The notes beneath the pieces are model-generated. The model did not search any database. It was not told the DNA's origin and saw only the letters and a list, made by a program, of their open reading frames with translations. Both the position numbers and the translations under genes were made by a program. From Candidatus Fukatsuia endosymbiont of Tuberolachnus salignus (lineage in GTDB: Bacteria > Pseudomonadota > Gammaproteobacteria > Enterobacterales > Enterobacteriaceae), in contig NZ_OZ034983.1 of NCBI RefSeq assembly GCF_964030845.1, forward strand, positions 1,302,001-1,366,000: a stretch of 64,000 nucleotides of DNA. The letters run 5' to 3'. This document shows, one piece after another, positions 19,019-28,441 of the stretch. Within the stretch, counting starts at the first letter, position 1. Every line of letters begins with the position of its first letter.

Positions 19019-19028
19019 CATAGAAGAA

Positions 19029-19150
19029 CAGGTCGAAATGAAGAGGCAACATATTGATAAATAGTGACTGAAAAGTTGTGTTTTGTCGTGTTTTGTTGCC
19101 TATTATATAAGCAAAAATATTTTATCTATTTGTTTTTAATGGGTTATTTA
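19029..19150 (-). repeat. About 120-bp repeat, copy 2 (inverted)
   Basis: The reverse complement is about 95% identical to 20421-20541, so the pair forms an inverted repeat around the usher C-terminal part. It starts just after the kinase-like gene and ends 12 bp before the right attachment core. Confidence 0.75.
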
Positions 19151-19162
19151 ATTTTGGTGTCA

Positions 19163-19178
19163 CTACAACAGAGTATAG
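19163..19178. other. Right attachment site (attR core) of the usher island
   Basis: An exact copy of the 16-mer at 5078-5093, read in the same usher frame (L-Q-Q-S-I). Joining 5093 to 19179 would restore one continuous usher reading frame. Confidence 0.8.
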
Positions 19179-20056
19179 AGAGCAGTTGGCAATGGATGCA
19201 ACCGGCTTTCAATACGGTGTTTACTGTCAGAGCAGAGAAAAACGGCGCGAATTATTCTCTATTTGCCAATGCCAGACTGACCTTTAATCACAGTGATTTG
19301 AGCATTGATACCCTGTACAGAGATAAACAAGTGGCAACTCATACCCAATATCAGCGGCAATTCAACGATAACTATGGTGTTACTACTCTCAATGTCGAGA
19401 GTGAAACCCTGGAGCGCGATTATTATTTTAGCAGTGATATTCACCGCAATGGTACCCGAGGAAATGTAGGACTACGAGTTGCTCTCAATAACCAGGTAGC
19501 CAGTAGCAGTTTTCATTACGGTAGTATATTGGCAGCCAATACCAGTGGTATTGCCTTGGGGCGTAGCAATTACAGTGGCGTGGCAATGCTGGTGAAAGTA
19601 CCCCGTTTGGCAGGAACCGCTTATAGCTTCAACGTTGAAGGTTCTCCAGTTGCAAATGGTGGAACCTATGCGGTGCCAATCTCTCGCTACCAGGATCACG
19701 CCTTTGTCCGTACGCAGAGCGAGGGAAGCTTGCATGATATAGCGGTGCAGCTCCCCGCAAATATCGTGCAAGCTCACCCGGGCCAGGTATTTTCGGTAGC
19801 AGCTAACGTCAAATTAAGTCTGCTTTATTATGGTTTTTTTGTTGATGCCAATCGTCAGCCGATAGAGGGTATTGTCCAAGAGACAGGCGATATTGTTTAT
19901 CCCAATGGCATGTTTTCCATCAATTCTGACCTCGTATTGAAATACCTCACAATTAAGCATAAATCGGCGTTTTATCTCTGTGATATGAGTCAACAATCTG
20001 GCCATTATTATTTTTGTCAACCTGATACATTTACTGAAAAACAGAAGGAAAAATGA
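19163..20056 (+). pseudogene. CS1-type fimbrial usher, C-terminal part
   Basis: The continuation of the usher that begins at 3710. From the attachment core it encodes the rest of the barrel (SSWQWMQPAFNTVFTVRAEK) and the C-terminal domains (NVEGSPVANGGTYAVPISRY, DIVYPNGMFSINSDL, HKSAFYLCDMSQQ). An upstream in-frame start at 19064 lies in repeat sequence and adds unrelated residues. The TGA at 20054-20056 overlaps the chaperone start (ATGATGA), as in a normal operon. Separated from its N-terminal part it cannot form a pore. Confidence 0.85.
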
Positions 20057-20424
20057 TGAAACTCAAAGGGTTATTACTTAGTATTACACTATTACTTTTT
20101 TTTACTACAAAGGTACAGACACAACTACTGGTGATGCCAACTCGCACTACTGTAGAAGCATTACAGACAGATCAAATAATCAGGGTGATCAACAAAGGTG
20201 ATACACCACTCTATTTAACAGTGACATTAGAACGTATTGAAAATCCGGGACAGGATCCAGAACGCAAAACGCCGATAGGGCGGATCCAAAAACCTGAAAT
20301 GATGTTCAATCCGATTCGTATTACTTTAGGAGCAAAACAGGAACGCAATATTAATTTGTCTCCCTTGACCGTGCCAATACAGGAAACGTTATATCGCCTA
20401 TATATTACCCCTGTGATAAAATAA
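20053..20424 (+). pseudogene. CS1-type periplasmic pilus chaperone, truncated
   Basis: The first domain of a CfaA/CooB-like chaperone that would carry pilin subunits to the usher. A signal peptide (MKLKGLLLSITLLLFFTTKV) is followed by QLLVMPTRTTVEALQTDQII, PLYLTVTLERIENPGQDPE and NPIRITLGAKQERNINLS, with the subunit-binding strand ETLYRLYITPV. The product has 123 residues against about 238 in the family, so the second immunoglobulin domain is missing. The stop coincides with the start of the 20421-20541 repeat, which probably truncated it. Even if the island excised, the pilus would lack a full chaperone from this locus. Confidence 0.75.
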
Positions 20425-20541
20425 CCCATTAAAAACAAAAAGATAAAATATTATTGCTTATATAATAGGCGACAAAACACGACAAAGCACAACTTTTCAG
20501 TCACTATTTATCAATACGTTGCCTCTTCATTTCGACCTGTC
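20421..20541 (+). repeat. About 120-bp repeat, copy 3
   Basis: This begins at the truncated end of the chaperone (AATAACCCATTAAAAAC) and runs to CATTTCGACCTGT. It is an inverted copy of 19029-19150 and a diverged copy of 16046-16163. On the minus strand its end encodes QVEMKRQRIDK followed by a stop; QVEMKRQHIDK can be read at copy 2. Confidence 0.75.
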
Positions 20542-20677
20542 GTCTTGCACCGAGCGAAGGTTCCTTTCTGTCATTCATCGTAAAATAACTCACTTTCCCA
20601 GCATCCAAGGTAGCCTTGTTTGAAACCTGTTTCATAGACATCGGTAATGCTATCTTTTGCTTCTTGGTTTTTGTCAT
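20504..20677 (-). CDS. Short hypothetical protein, 57 residues
   Basis: This reads MTKTKKQKIALPMSMKQVSN and ends QVEMKRQRIDK. A related C-terminal peptide is encoded at 19023-19064, beside the inverted repeat copy, so the frame may be the tail of a duplicated gene. No family is recognised and no strong RBS is seen. The remainder of 20678-20955 has no convincing gene. Confidence 0.3.
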   Translation of the reverse strand: MTKTKKQKIALPMSMKQVSNKATLDAGKVSYFTMNDRKEPSLGARRQVEMKRQRIDK

Positions 20678-20955
20678 TAAGTGCACTCTAATGCCCTTGA
20701 ACGGCATTCAACGCGGTTCAGTGACGACACAAATACGACACAGTCATTTTCTACACTTAGACATTTTCACAAAGCCATATTATCTTTAATTCGGGTTTCC
20801 TTAATGCTCAAAAAAAAAGAGACAATGCCGATTCATGAACAGAATTTGGCATTGTCGCAATTGACTTTTAATGAAGACTCAATAATAACCTTACTATGAT
20901 CCTAGCAATTTATCCTGACGCAAAACTATCAACACTCTCTAAAAAACTAGCATCT

Positions 20956-23517
20956 TCAAGTCAATATGGGTGTATATCTTTCACCATGTTGCTGATAAGT
21001 AGCACTAAATTTAGACTCTTCCATACGGTACTCCTCTATACGTTGATTCATTGCCTTCATTGTTATTTGCATACTACATAAGATATTGTCTTCATACTCT
21101 TCAGAGTGACCACTGATTTCCACTATTGTATTTTTCAATGTTTTCCACAATTTATAGAGAGACTCTTGATAAGATCTTATCCTCGAGTCTGCGGAGGGGG
21201 ATGTTTTTAAAATATTATCAATGAAATGTTGTATCCCTATGGCGGAGTCTATTTTCGATTTATTACTATTCCGTTGAAGTAAGGCGTCAATATCCTGATT
21301 GAGTTGTGCAAAAAAATATTCACTTCCTTTTATGAATTTTTTAAAAATTATTTGATCAGTTTCTTTTTTATCTAATTTCTTTAGAAAGATAAGATAAATT
21401 TCACGGCCAATTATAGTTTCTTCTATTTTTTTGATTAGACGAGTAATACTATCATTTTCTATAAACTGAATACAGTCATTACATTGTTTTCTCAAATGAT
21501 TAAGATCGTCTATACTACTTGTTTTTTCTACTTCGTTTTGTATTCTATTGAGAATAGAACTCCATCTATCACTAACTATTTCTTTCTTTTTAATATCAAT
21601 AAAATGCTTTATATTCTCACCTAAATTTGGATAGTTAATAATAGTATTCTTGCCCAACATTGTAATGTAACGGTCTAACCAGCCAATATGTTTTGGTGTT
21701 GCTTCTTTTTCTTCCATTATGGGTAAAAATTGAAAAGGTTTGAAAATATGCTCAAGTATCTCGCCCTTTATTTCTAAGTACTTATTTGTAATTTCTATTG
21801 GTGCTGGATACTTAAAGAGTTTCTCATAGGTTTTCCATAAAGCATTATAATCTTCGGCTGCCTTGGCATTTTCTAGTTTATCTCTCACTTTAGATAGAAT
21901 AAACTTTAATGTTATTGCATTAATTTCATCAATATCAGAACTAAGAATTTCTTTAATGCCTTCCTCTAAACGAGGATCATGAATTATACAAGATGCAGAT
22001 TTTATATATTCATTAAATGCAATATGCCAAGAAACAAGATCTTCTATAGTATCGTCATCTTTCCTTGGTGATATACGTGATTGTTCATCAAAAATCTTGC
22101 GAGCTGTAGTCTTTATTTCTTCGTTAAAAATATTTTTAAGTTTATCTTTATCAGCGTCATTTAATGACATATTCTTATGTATGGATATACGACATTTTAT
22201 TAATGTATCTAATAATACTCTATATTCTTCTATTGTAGAGGGATCCACAATTGTACATATATGAAGTATTTCTTGTTGAGCAAGATTTAGCATTTCATTT
22301 TTTGTTTTTTCACTTAAATTTTTATTTTCAAATGCTGCAACAAGATTATCAGATAATTTTAATATTGAGGAATACATGTATTCTTCTTTATCTTCTTTAT
22401 CTTCTTTATCTGGTTTAAATTTAAATAAATTTCTTTTAAAAATACAGATAGCAAGAGAATCTATTTCATTTTGAATCTTAGAGAGTATTGTCTTTTTATC
22501 TATCTCTTCTAAAAGGAGAGTAGAATCTATACACATATAAAGTCTATTTTTTTCAGAAAGAACTTCAACGAATTTATCTATAGGATCCGAATCTTTTTCA
22601 TTTATTATCGAGTTATTTAATTTTTCTTTAAAAAAAGAAATTTGTATTTGATTAACCTCTTTAATACATTCGATTAATTCTTTATTAGGTATGCCCGATT
22701 CTATAGCTTCCTTAACATTCAAAATGTTATCTAATTTTCTAGAAAAATCTTCTTCCACCTGAAATAAATAAACTTGAATTTCGTTTTCTAGTTCTATCTG
22801 TTCGACTCTAGAAAGAGATGACTGAGACCTAATTAATATATTAGTATCCATACGAAAGCGTAAAAGAAATTGGCAGATGTCTTTTCTCAGGTTCTTGTGA
22901 TCTTGTAATATCTGATCGGGTACTGACATGTGCTTTTCTTTACTTTTCTCTAAATACTGTTCAGATCGTTTTCTTATTCCCTCTAAATCAGTATTAGCAT
23001 TTTCAATAGGAAAGTTTCCAGAAAAATTATATTCAGATGTCACGACATTGAAATGCTCTTCAATATATTCTTTAATATCATCGTTATTTAAGCGTACAGC
23101 ATTCTCTACTACAATTGTCTTTAATAGGTAATTATCATATTTTATACTGACAGAAATCTTACCAGCAGAAAGATCCGTTTGATTATAGTCAATGATTACA
23201 GAAAATTCTTTTTGCATCTTTCCTGGAAGCAGATTTTTTAGATCAATAAATGGATCAAATACTCCTTTAAATGGATTATGAGATATCTCTAAATGAGGAT
23301 TATCTAAACGCGTTTGTAATTTATTGAGCTGCTCCTGGAGGTTACCTGGTGAACTGTTTGTTCCCCTCAACATGTCATATAGACGACGAAAAAAATCTTG
23401 AAGAGTATCCCAAGAAGTCAATTCAAATTTGACACCTCCGTTACCGGTCATATTAAAACGTATATTAGATTGACTCAGCGTAAGACCAATAGTAGGAGAA
23501 GGATGTACTAACGGCAT
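20956..23517 (-). CDS. Large putative type III effector with SspH/SifA-type translocation motif
   Basis: An 853-residue protein, AT-rich, largely helical and charged, with many predicted coiled-coil stretches after residue 190. The N-terminus carries FELTSWDTLQDFFRRLY. WDTLQDFF (residues 36-43) has the W-x-x-(I/M/L)-x-x-F-F spacing of the WEKMKEFF motif that directs Salmonella SspH, SlrP and SifA-type effectors into SPI-2 type III secretion. The preceding LTLSQSNIRFNMTG also resembles the ISNRRIYRIAW part of those leaders. The remainder has no leucine-rich repeats or recognised enzyme motif. It lies just beyond the tail-tip gene of P1, a common site for phage-borne effectors. The frame is intact. 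Function beyond translocation is unknown. Confidence 0.6.
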   Translation of the reverse strand: MPLVHPSPTIGLTLSQSNIRFNMTGNGGVKFELTSWDTLQDFFRRLYDMLRGTNSSPGNLQEQLNKLQTRLDNPHLEISHNPFKGVFDPFIDLKNLLPGKMQKEFSVIIDYNQTDLSAGKISVSIKYDNYLLKTIVVENAVRLNNDDIKEYIEEHFNVVTSEYNFSGNFPIENANTDLEGIRKRSEQYLEKSKEKHMSVPDQILQDHKNLRKDICQFLLRFRMDTNILIRSQSSLSRVEQIELENEIQVYLFQVEEDFSRKLDNILNVKEAIESGIPNKELIECIKEVNQIQISFFKEKLNNSIINEKDSDPIDKFVEVLSEKNRLYMCIDSTLLLEEIDKKTILSKIQNEIDSLAICIFKRNLFKFKPDKEDKEDKEEYMYSSILKLSDNLVAAFENKNLSEKTKNEMLNLAQQEILHICTIVDPSTIEEYRVLLDTLIKCRISIHKNMSLNDADKDKLKNIFNEEIKTTARKIFDEQSRISPRKDDDTIEDLVSWHIAFNEYIKSASCIIHDPRLEEGIKEILSSDIDEINAITLKFILSKVRDKLENAKAAEDYNALWKTYEKLFKYPAPIEITNKYLEIKGEILEHIFKPFQFLPIMEEKEATPKHIGWLDRYITMLGKNTIINYPNLGENIKHFIDIKKKEIVSDRWSSILNRIQNEVEKTSSIDDLNHLRKQCNDCIQFIENDSITRLIKKIEETIIGREIYLIFLKKLDKKETDQIIFKKFIKGSEYFFAQLNQDIDALLQRNSNKSKIDSAIGIQHFIDNILKTSPSADSRIRSYQESLYKLWKTLKNTIVEISGHSEEYEDNILCSMQITMKAMNQRIEEYRMEESKFSATYQQHGERYTPILT

Positions 23518-23776
23518 AATTATCCCATTAAATTTTTTATTTTAAGATAAGGAATTGTAAGAAAAAAAAGAATGAAATTCTTTCAGAAAAAGCATTTTTC
23601 ATAAAATAGAATCGAAAAATTTGTAACAATAAATATTTCGTAAATTCATCTACGTTTGAAACTAGGCGAAATCATGACCGTTTTTTAGACATATTTCTAC
23701 CTTGATTTAGTACTATAGCTGTCAGGGCGAAAGCTACCGTCTTGATTGTTAATCGTTACGGTTATAATTTACATCG

Positions 23777-23880
23777 TATAGCAGAGGCCGTATAAGTTGA
23801 TTATAAAAACAAGCAATAACATATTGATATTAAATAATATTTATTAACAAAAGTGATCACGTTACATGGCACCTGCTATA
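23777..23880. repeat. TATAGCAGG MITE, copy C
   Basis: 104 bp with inverted ends TATAGCAGAGGCC...GGCACCTGCTATA, overlapping the 3' end of an IS110-type transposase remnant. The rest of 23518-23776 and 24081-24409 is AT-rich and shows no gene. Confidence 0.75.
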
Positions 23881-24080
23881 TGAGTACTGGTTATGTAAAA
23901 CGCCATAACAAAGATGTACCAGTTTGCGCATTGCTGCCCCTAACACTGATATTTTGGCCTTACCACGCAGCAATAAACGCTCCATATTGTGCTTTAACAT
24001 GGGGATTAAAGCGAATAGCGCTCAATTCCGCTATGTACAATTTTGCAAGAATTTCTGAGGGGCCTGCTTTGATATAGCTA
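23857..24080 (-). pseudogene. IS110-family transposase C-terminal remnant
   Basis: Minus-strand frames encode IKAGPSEILAKLYIAELSAI, then, after a shift near CCCCATG, MERLLLRGKAKISVLGAAMR and KLVHLCYGVLHNQ. These match the Transposase_20 and C-terminal region of IS110/IS1111 transposases. It is truncated at the N-terminus and frameshifted, and a MITE overlaps its end and supplies the stop. It differs from the intact IS110 copy at 34212-35420. Confidence 0.6.
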
Positions 24081-24409
24081 TACAATTTAATTTCCTGATT
24101 AGCAAGGAACCTAAGCTAGGTCTCCATTTATGTTAAAAAATAACTCATTGATTTAATATCATTTAATTTCAATGAGAGAATTATCTTTCCATATCAAAAG
24201 ATAGCTTCAATACTAGCTCCACCGAAATGACCGATTAGCATGGCTTAATTTTCTTGCTAATCAGATTTGAGTTTGAATACAGTTAATAGCTAACAGGATG
24301 TGCAAGACACCCATGAGCCAACAGGTCGGGAGAGTATTGTATGATGCGAAGGAAAATTATTCCTATTTGTTAACCTACGATAAAATTCATAGGCGGGTAG
24401 TTATTTTAA

Positions 24410-24739
24410 TCAGGCTATTTTGATACTGGCTGCGTTTTTCATGGTGTAGATATCACCGCTTGCCGTCCAGTTGAACATTCTAAGCTTACCCCGTGTAGAT
24501 TGTAATCTTAAACCAATTAATACCTCCCCTTCACCTGCCGGGAGGGTGATATCAATATCTTCGTTGACAGCGTTAACATACTCTCCTAATAGCCCCGCCC
24601 CGGCTTTCCCAAGGTATTGCACATCCATGCCATCACGGGTTATCGTTGCTCTGACCCAATCGGGTGATACGCTCAAGGCTATCCCTTTCTCTTTTCTCCC
24701 TAATAGCAACACTCTTCGTGGTGAGGCTGTTTTTTTATA
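24410..24739 (-). pseudogene. C-terminal end of tail-tip protein J, out of frame
   Basis: This encodes RRVLLLGRKEKGIALSVSPD through TMKNAASIKIA, the natural end of the J protein. Comparison with the duplicated copy at 11945-12291 shows one base fewer here between FPLFYIKK and GVLLLG, so the main J frame ends early at 24700 with HHEECCY. The lesion lies in about 24715-24740, next to a seven-A run. The 100-residue open frame has an in-frame ATG-like start (MLLLGRKEKG), but independent expression is doubtful. Confidence 0.7.
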
Positions 24740-27700
24740 TAAAACAAAGGGAATATTACAGATTGGCTATCGGGAATGCTGCCTTTTTTTGTTTTAAAAA
24801 AATTAGGAGACATGTCCAGAATATCCCCTTCTATTTTATCCGCAGACACCGTCCCTTTAAACCAGCCATCGGTGGCATATATTGTCCCTCTGAAGGTAGC
24901 ATCGTTAAACTCGGCGTTGCCGGCTTTCTCTATTTTCCATCCTGAACGGCCTGCTGCCCAGTTGGTCGACTGGAGAGGTCCACCAATTTTTGTATTAGTG
25001 ATGGCGGCCTCTTTTATTTTAGCCGTGTCAATGGTCGCATCTTGAATAAAGCCCTCACGTATAAAGACCTGATTATTTTTTACCGCAAAGGGCGAGAACT
25101 TTTTGCCATTTTGCCCACTTAATAAAATAAAATTATCGGCATTAAAACCTATCTGTGATTTTACACTCCCGTTACGGGTTTCCACGCCGACCACCATGCC
25201 CGCATCATAATATTTGCCCTGGTGATGAATGCCCGCTTTTATGCTGTACAGGGCGTTACCGCCTGATGAGGTAAATTGTGTTGTGGCTTTGGTTTCAATG
25301 GCAGCGTCGTTGTCACGGAATCGCGCGGCAATCATGTTTTGATATTCCGCTAACGCCTGGGTCGCCGTGGTTTGAGCGCGTTTGACCCGGCTTATCGCCG
25401 TTTCATTTTTGCCGAATCGGGCACTTATCCGGTTTTGATAGTCGGCCAGGGCCTGGGTCGCCGTGGCGTGCGCCGTGTGGATGTCGGTTATTAACGCGTC
25501 ATTTTTATCAAAGCGGGCAGTGATATCCAGGCGGTAAAGGCTGAACGCCTGCTGCGCATCGGATTGAGCCTGTCTGAGTGCCAGCATATCCGCGTTAGCA
25601 CGGTCAAATTGCGTGTCCATCTCCTCTTTGTAGGTGACAAATGCGGTATCCAGATGCGTGGCGGTCTTTTGCACGTCTTGTGTTTGTAATTGGCTTATTT
25701 TGAAGCGGGATTTAAGTCCCTGGTTATACCGTTGCAATGTTTTGTCTTGTCGCTCTAGTCGTTCATTCACCTGCAGCAGCGTTTCTTCTACCCGGTCTTT
25801 GACCTCCTTTTGGAGTGTGATACGACTGTGTTCCTGTTTTCTTTCATTGGCTTGGCTGGTTTTTATGAGGGTATCGAGTTGAGAGGTGAGTCTTTTACCG
25901 GCCTGCGTGGTCATGATGTCATCACGAATGTGATCGAGCACAATATCTGCATCGTCACTCGATGTCCCCTGGACCCACGGTGTCCAGGCACCTTGATTGC
26001 CCAGTCGATCGACCAGACGGGCACGAAAGTAAAAGGTTTTCCCCGCAGCCAGACCCTGCATCGTGTAATGACGCTGCGGGTAGGCAATGTCAATCAGTGG
26101 CTTCTGATGGGCGTCATGAGCAAAACGGCTGCATTCCACCTCGGTTTTTAAGGTATCTTCAGCGCCCGCAGGAAAGGCCCAATTGAGTGTGATGCCAAAC
26201 ACAATTGGCGTGGTGGTCAAGCTAACCGGTTGGGGTGGCGGGTTTGCTTTCCCCTGGAGAGGGATTTCTGGCGTCGTGACCCACAGGCTAGCCATGCCTG
26301 CTGCGTTAATGGCCCTCACCCGTGCTTGATACTGTCCCGCAGTGCTGTTGGGGACCTCAAAGCCGCAAGTCAATACCCGCAGTAGCGGCGTCCAGTTGCC
26401 CTTGTCCCGCCGCCATTGTGCGTCGTAAGCGGTCGCACCGCTGGCTGCCTGCCAATTAACCTGTAAAGTGGTGACGGCTAAACCTTGAGCAATCACCGCA
26501 TGGCTGGTCAACGTGATGTGTGTCGGAGGGGGTTGAAGGGTCAACGGAATCACACTGATAGGCCGCTCGTCGAGGCGCGTGCCGCTGTCGATACGTTCAT
26601 ATTTATCAGGGTCATGTTGGACAGCATTAATGCGATAAGTGTTGTCGTTATTGTCCTCGATACGGGTCACCCGGTAGTGCTGAAGGGCTACGTCATCGGC
26701 CTCCGCCGACCAAATCGCCTCCGGTTGCGGCGTTTCACTGTAAGCCACACTGACGGTGATAAGTTGACCGTTAACCGCGTGGACGGTGCGTGCTTGGGCG
26801 GACCCACGGGGTAAGTTGACGATAAGTCGATCGCCGGGTTTGACGTCAGCGGGTCTATCTAAGGTAATGTCGCAGCCTGCGGCTTGATTGATGCGCCCCC
26901 CGATTTTTCTTCCTGATAACATTTCATCGGCAACCGCAATGATGTGCCCTGGTAACGGAATCGCGCCATCTAAGCCAACATCAAAGGTCACCAAGCGGTC
27001 TTTGGCATTGGTGAGCAGCGCCCAACGACCACGCCGGTGGGCTTCTGTCTGACGGATACAACCGATTGCCGTGGTACTCAGTTGATTGATGCCATAGCGT
27101 CGCACCAAGGCTTCATCCGAGACCGCTTCAAGGGTATCCTGATAGCCGTTAGCCGGGTCGCTCCAGCTGACCATTGCCGTACTGTAGCGGCTTTTTTCTG
27201 AGCTGCTGGCGTAGGAAAAACGTCCCTCAATGACATTGGCGCGGGTGTACAGGTAATCTCGGTCACGGGGCATGTCGGCCAGGGCACAGAGTTGATTATT
27301 CGCCCAGTAGGTCATGCCGCGGAATATCGCCGCCAAATCCCGCAGTACGATAAAGGCTTCAGCCTGGGATTGGATATACACATCACACAGAAAGCGCGGT
27401 TCGGTCCCGTTACCCCCTTTGCCATCGGGGACGAATTGGTCACAGTATTGCGCGATGCGATACAGCTCCCATTTATCCACCTGTGCAGCGGTTAAGCGAT
27501 GGCCGAGGCCAAAGCGCTCGGCAAGCAAAATATCATAGAACACCCAGGCCGGATTATTGCTGTACGCCCATTTGAAAGTGCCATCCCACGTGCCCTTATA
27601 CGTCCTCGTTGCGGGGCCGTAGGTCGTGGGCACCCGTATTATCCGCATCTTGGGCTCACAGGCAATCACGGGAATGTGCTGAAACTGGCTGGCATCAAAT

Positions 27701-28380
27701 TCGATATACAGCAGAGCGGTGTTGGGATAACGCAACTTGGCATCAATGATTTCGGCCAATGCCTCAATGTGCATGTTATCGGCGAGTCGGTTACTGGTGC
27801 TGTTCGGTGTCAGACGACGGACACGGAGTTGCCAACCGGTTTTCGCGTCAGGCAAGTTAATACGGTGTGAACGCTGATACCCTGTACTGGTTTTGCCCTC
27901 CACTGCGGTCTTGAGGACAGTATGGTAAGCCCCGCCATCGGTCGCCATCTCTATCTCATACTCAACGCGAGTGCCGTTAACATCGCCGTTATCAGTCTGA
28001 CGTTGCAGCGCCGGCCAGCTAAATCGAATACGCAGCGCAGATAACTGGGTGTTGCTGATAGCCCGCACCCACGGGGTGTCGGCCTTTAACTCGGTGTTGA
28101 CCGTAACTTCATTTTCAACGTTCGGCATCCCGGGAATGTAGTCTTGCGATGGGGTGCCGGGGCGGTAGTCCCAGGTGACACCGGTAAAATTAGCGCTGCC
28201 GTCTGCATTATTAAGCGGGGTGCCATCCAAATAAATACGGGTGCCGTCTAATTCGCTCGCAAATTCCCCTTCACCCAGGGCCAATAATATTTTAGCTTTG
28301 GCGGTAGAATGCAGGCTGTCCGGGGATTCTGTGGGCGTAGGTGGCCGCTGGCTACCGCCTTTGTTTCCTGTGATGACCAT
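24700..28380 (-). CDS. J: Lambda J-like tail-tip host-specificity protein
   Basis: Central tail-tip protein, which in lambda contacts the receptor and nucleates tail assembly. The 1226 residues start with GNKGGSQRPPTPTESPDSLH, typical of J-family proteins. The N-terminal hub domains are followed by fibronectin-type segments (about 620-810: PPTHITLTSHAVIAQG, PPPQPVSLTTTPIVFG), long coiled-coil repeats (about 850-1010, with recurring RFDKNDALITDI- and RFGKNETAISRV-like units) and the C-terminal DUF1983-like region. The last 100 residues are lost through the frameshift near 24730. It follows gene I by 62 bp, with a terminator-like hairpin between them. Confidence 0.9.
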   Translation of the reverse strand: MVITGNKGGSQRPPTPTESPDSLHSTAKAKILLALGEGEFASELDGTRIYLDGTPLNNADGSANFTGVTWDYRPGTPSQDYIPGMPNVENEVTVNTELKADTPWVRAISNTQLSALRIRFSWPALQRQTDNGDVNGTRVEYEIEMATDGGAYHTVLKTAVEGKTSTGYQRSHRINLPDAKTGWQLRVRRLTPNSTSNRLADNMHIEALAEIIDAKLRYPNTALLYIEFDASQFQHIPVIACEPKMRIIRVPTTYGPATRTYKGTWDGTFKWAYSNNPAWVFYDILLAERFGLGHRLTAAQVDKWELYRIAQYCDQFVPDGKGGNGTEPRFLCDVYIQSQAEAFIVLRDLAAIFRGMTYWANNQLCALADMPRDRDYLYTRANVIEGRFSYASSSEKSRYSTAMVSWSDPANGYQDTLEAVSDEALVRRYGINQLSTTAIGCIRQTEAHRRGRWALLTNAKDRLVTFDVGLDGAIPLPGHIIAVADEMLSGRKIGGRINQAAGCDITLDRPADVKPGDRLIVNLPRGSAQARTVHAVNGQLITVSVAYSETPQPEAIWSAEADDVALQHYRVTRIEDNNDNTYRINAVQHDPDKYERIDSGTRLDERPISVIPLTLQPPPTHITLTSHAVIAQGLAVTTLQVNWQAASGATAYDAQWRRDKGNWTPLLRVLTCGFEVPNSTAGQYQARVRAINAAGMASLWVTTPEIPLQGKANPPPQPVSLTTTPIVFGITLNWAFPAGAEDTLKTEVECSRFAHDAHQKPLIDIAYPQRHYTMQGLAAGKTFYFRARLVDRLGNQGAWTPWVQGTSSDDADIVLDHIRDDIMTTQAGKRLTSQLDTLIKTSQANERKQEHSRITLQKEVKDRVEETLLQVNERLERQDKTLQRYNQGLKSRFKISQLQTQDVQKTATHLDTAFVTYKEEMDTQFDRANADMLALRQAQSDAQQAFSLYRLDITARFDKNDALITDIHTAHATATQALADYQNRISARFGKNETAISRVKRAQTTATQALAEYQNMIAARFRDNDAAIETKATTQFTSSGGNALYSIKAGIHHQGKYYDAGMVVGVETRNGSVKSQIGFNADNFILLSGQNGKKFSPFAVKNNQVFIREGFIQDATIDTAKIKEAAITNTKIGGPLQSTNWAAGRSGWKIEKAGNAEFNDATFRGTIYATDGWFKGTVSADKIEGDILDMSPNFFKTKKGSIPDSQSVIFPLFYIKKQPHHEECCY

Positions 28381-28391
28381 AGTTTACCCAT

Positions 28392-28414
28392 AAAAAAAGA
28401 TCGCCTTGGCGACC
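28392..28414 (-). terminator. Terminator-like hairpin just upstream of J
   Basis: On the minus strand GGTCGCC-AA-GGCGATC is followed by seven T residues, ending 12 bp before the J start. It lies inside the tail operon, so full J expression would need readthrough or antitermination. Confidence 0.55.
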
Positions 28415-28441
28415 TGGATTGTGTTCGCTGTTCTGTTATTT

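Noticed and set aside
23853..24077. Plus-strand 74-residue frame
   Set aside because: It is antisense to an IS110 transposase remnant and partly inside a MITE.
24471..24797. Plus-strand frame through the J C-terminal region
   Set aside because: It is a shadow of the minus-strand J coding sequence; the same shadow exists opposite the duplicated fragment at 11958-12230.
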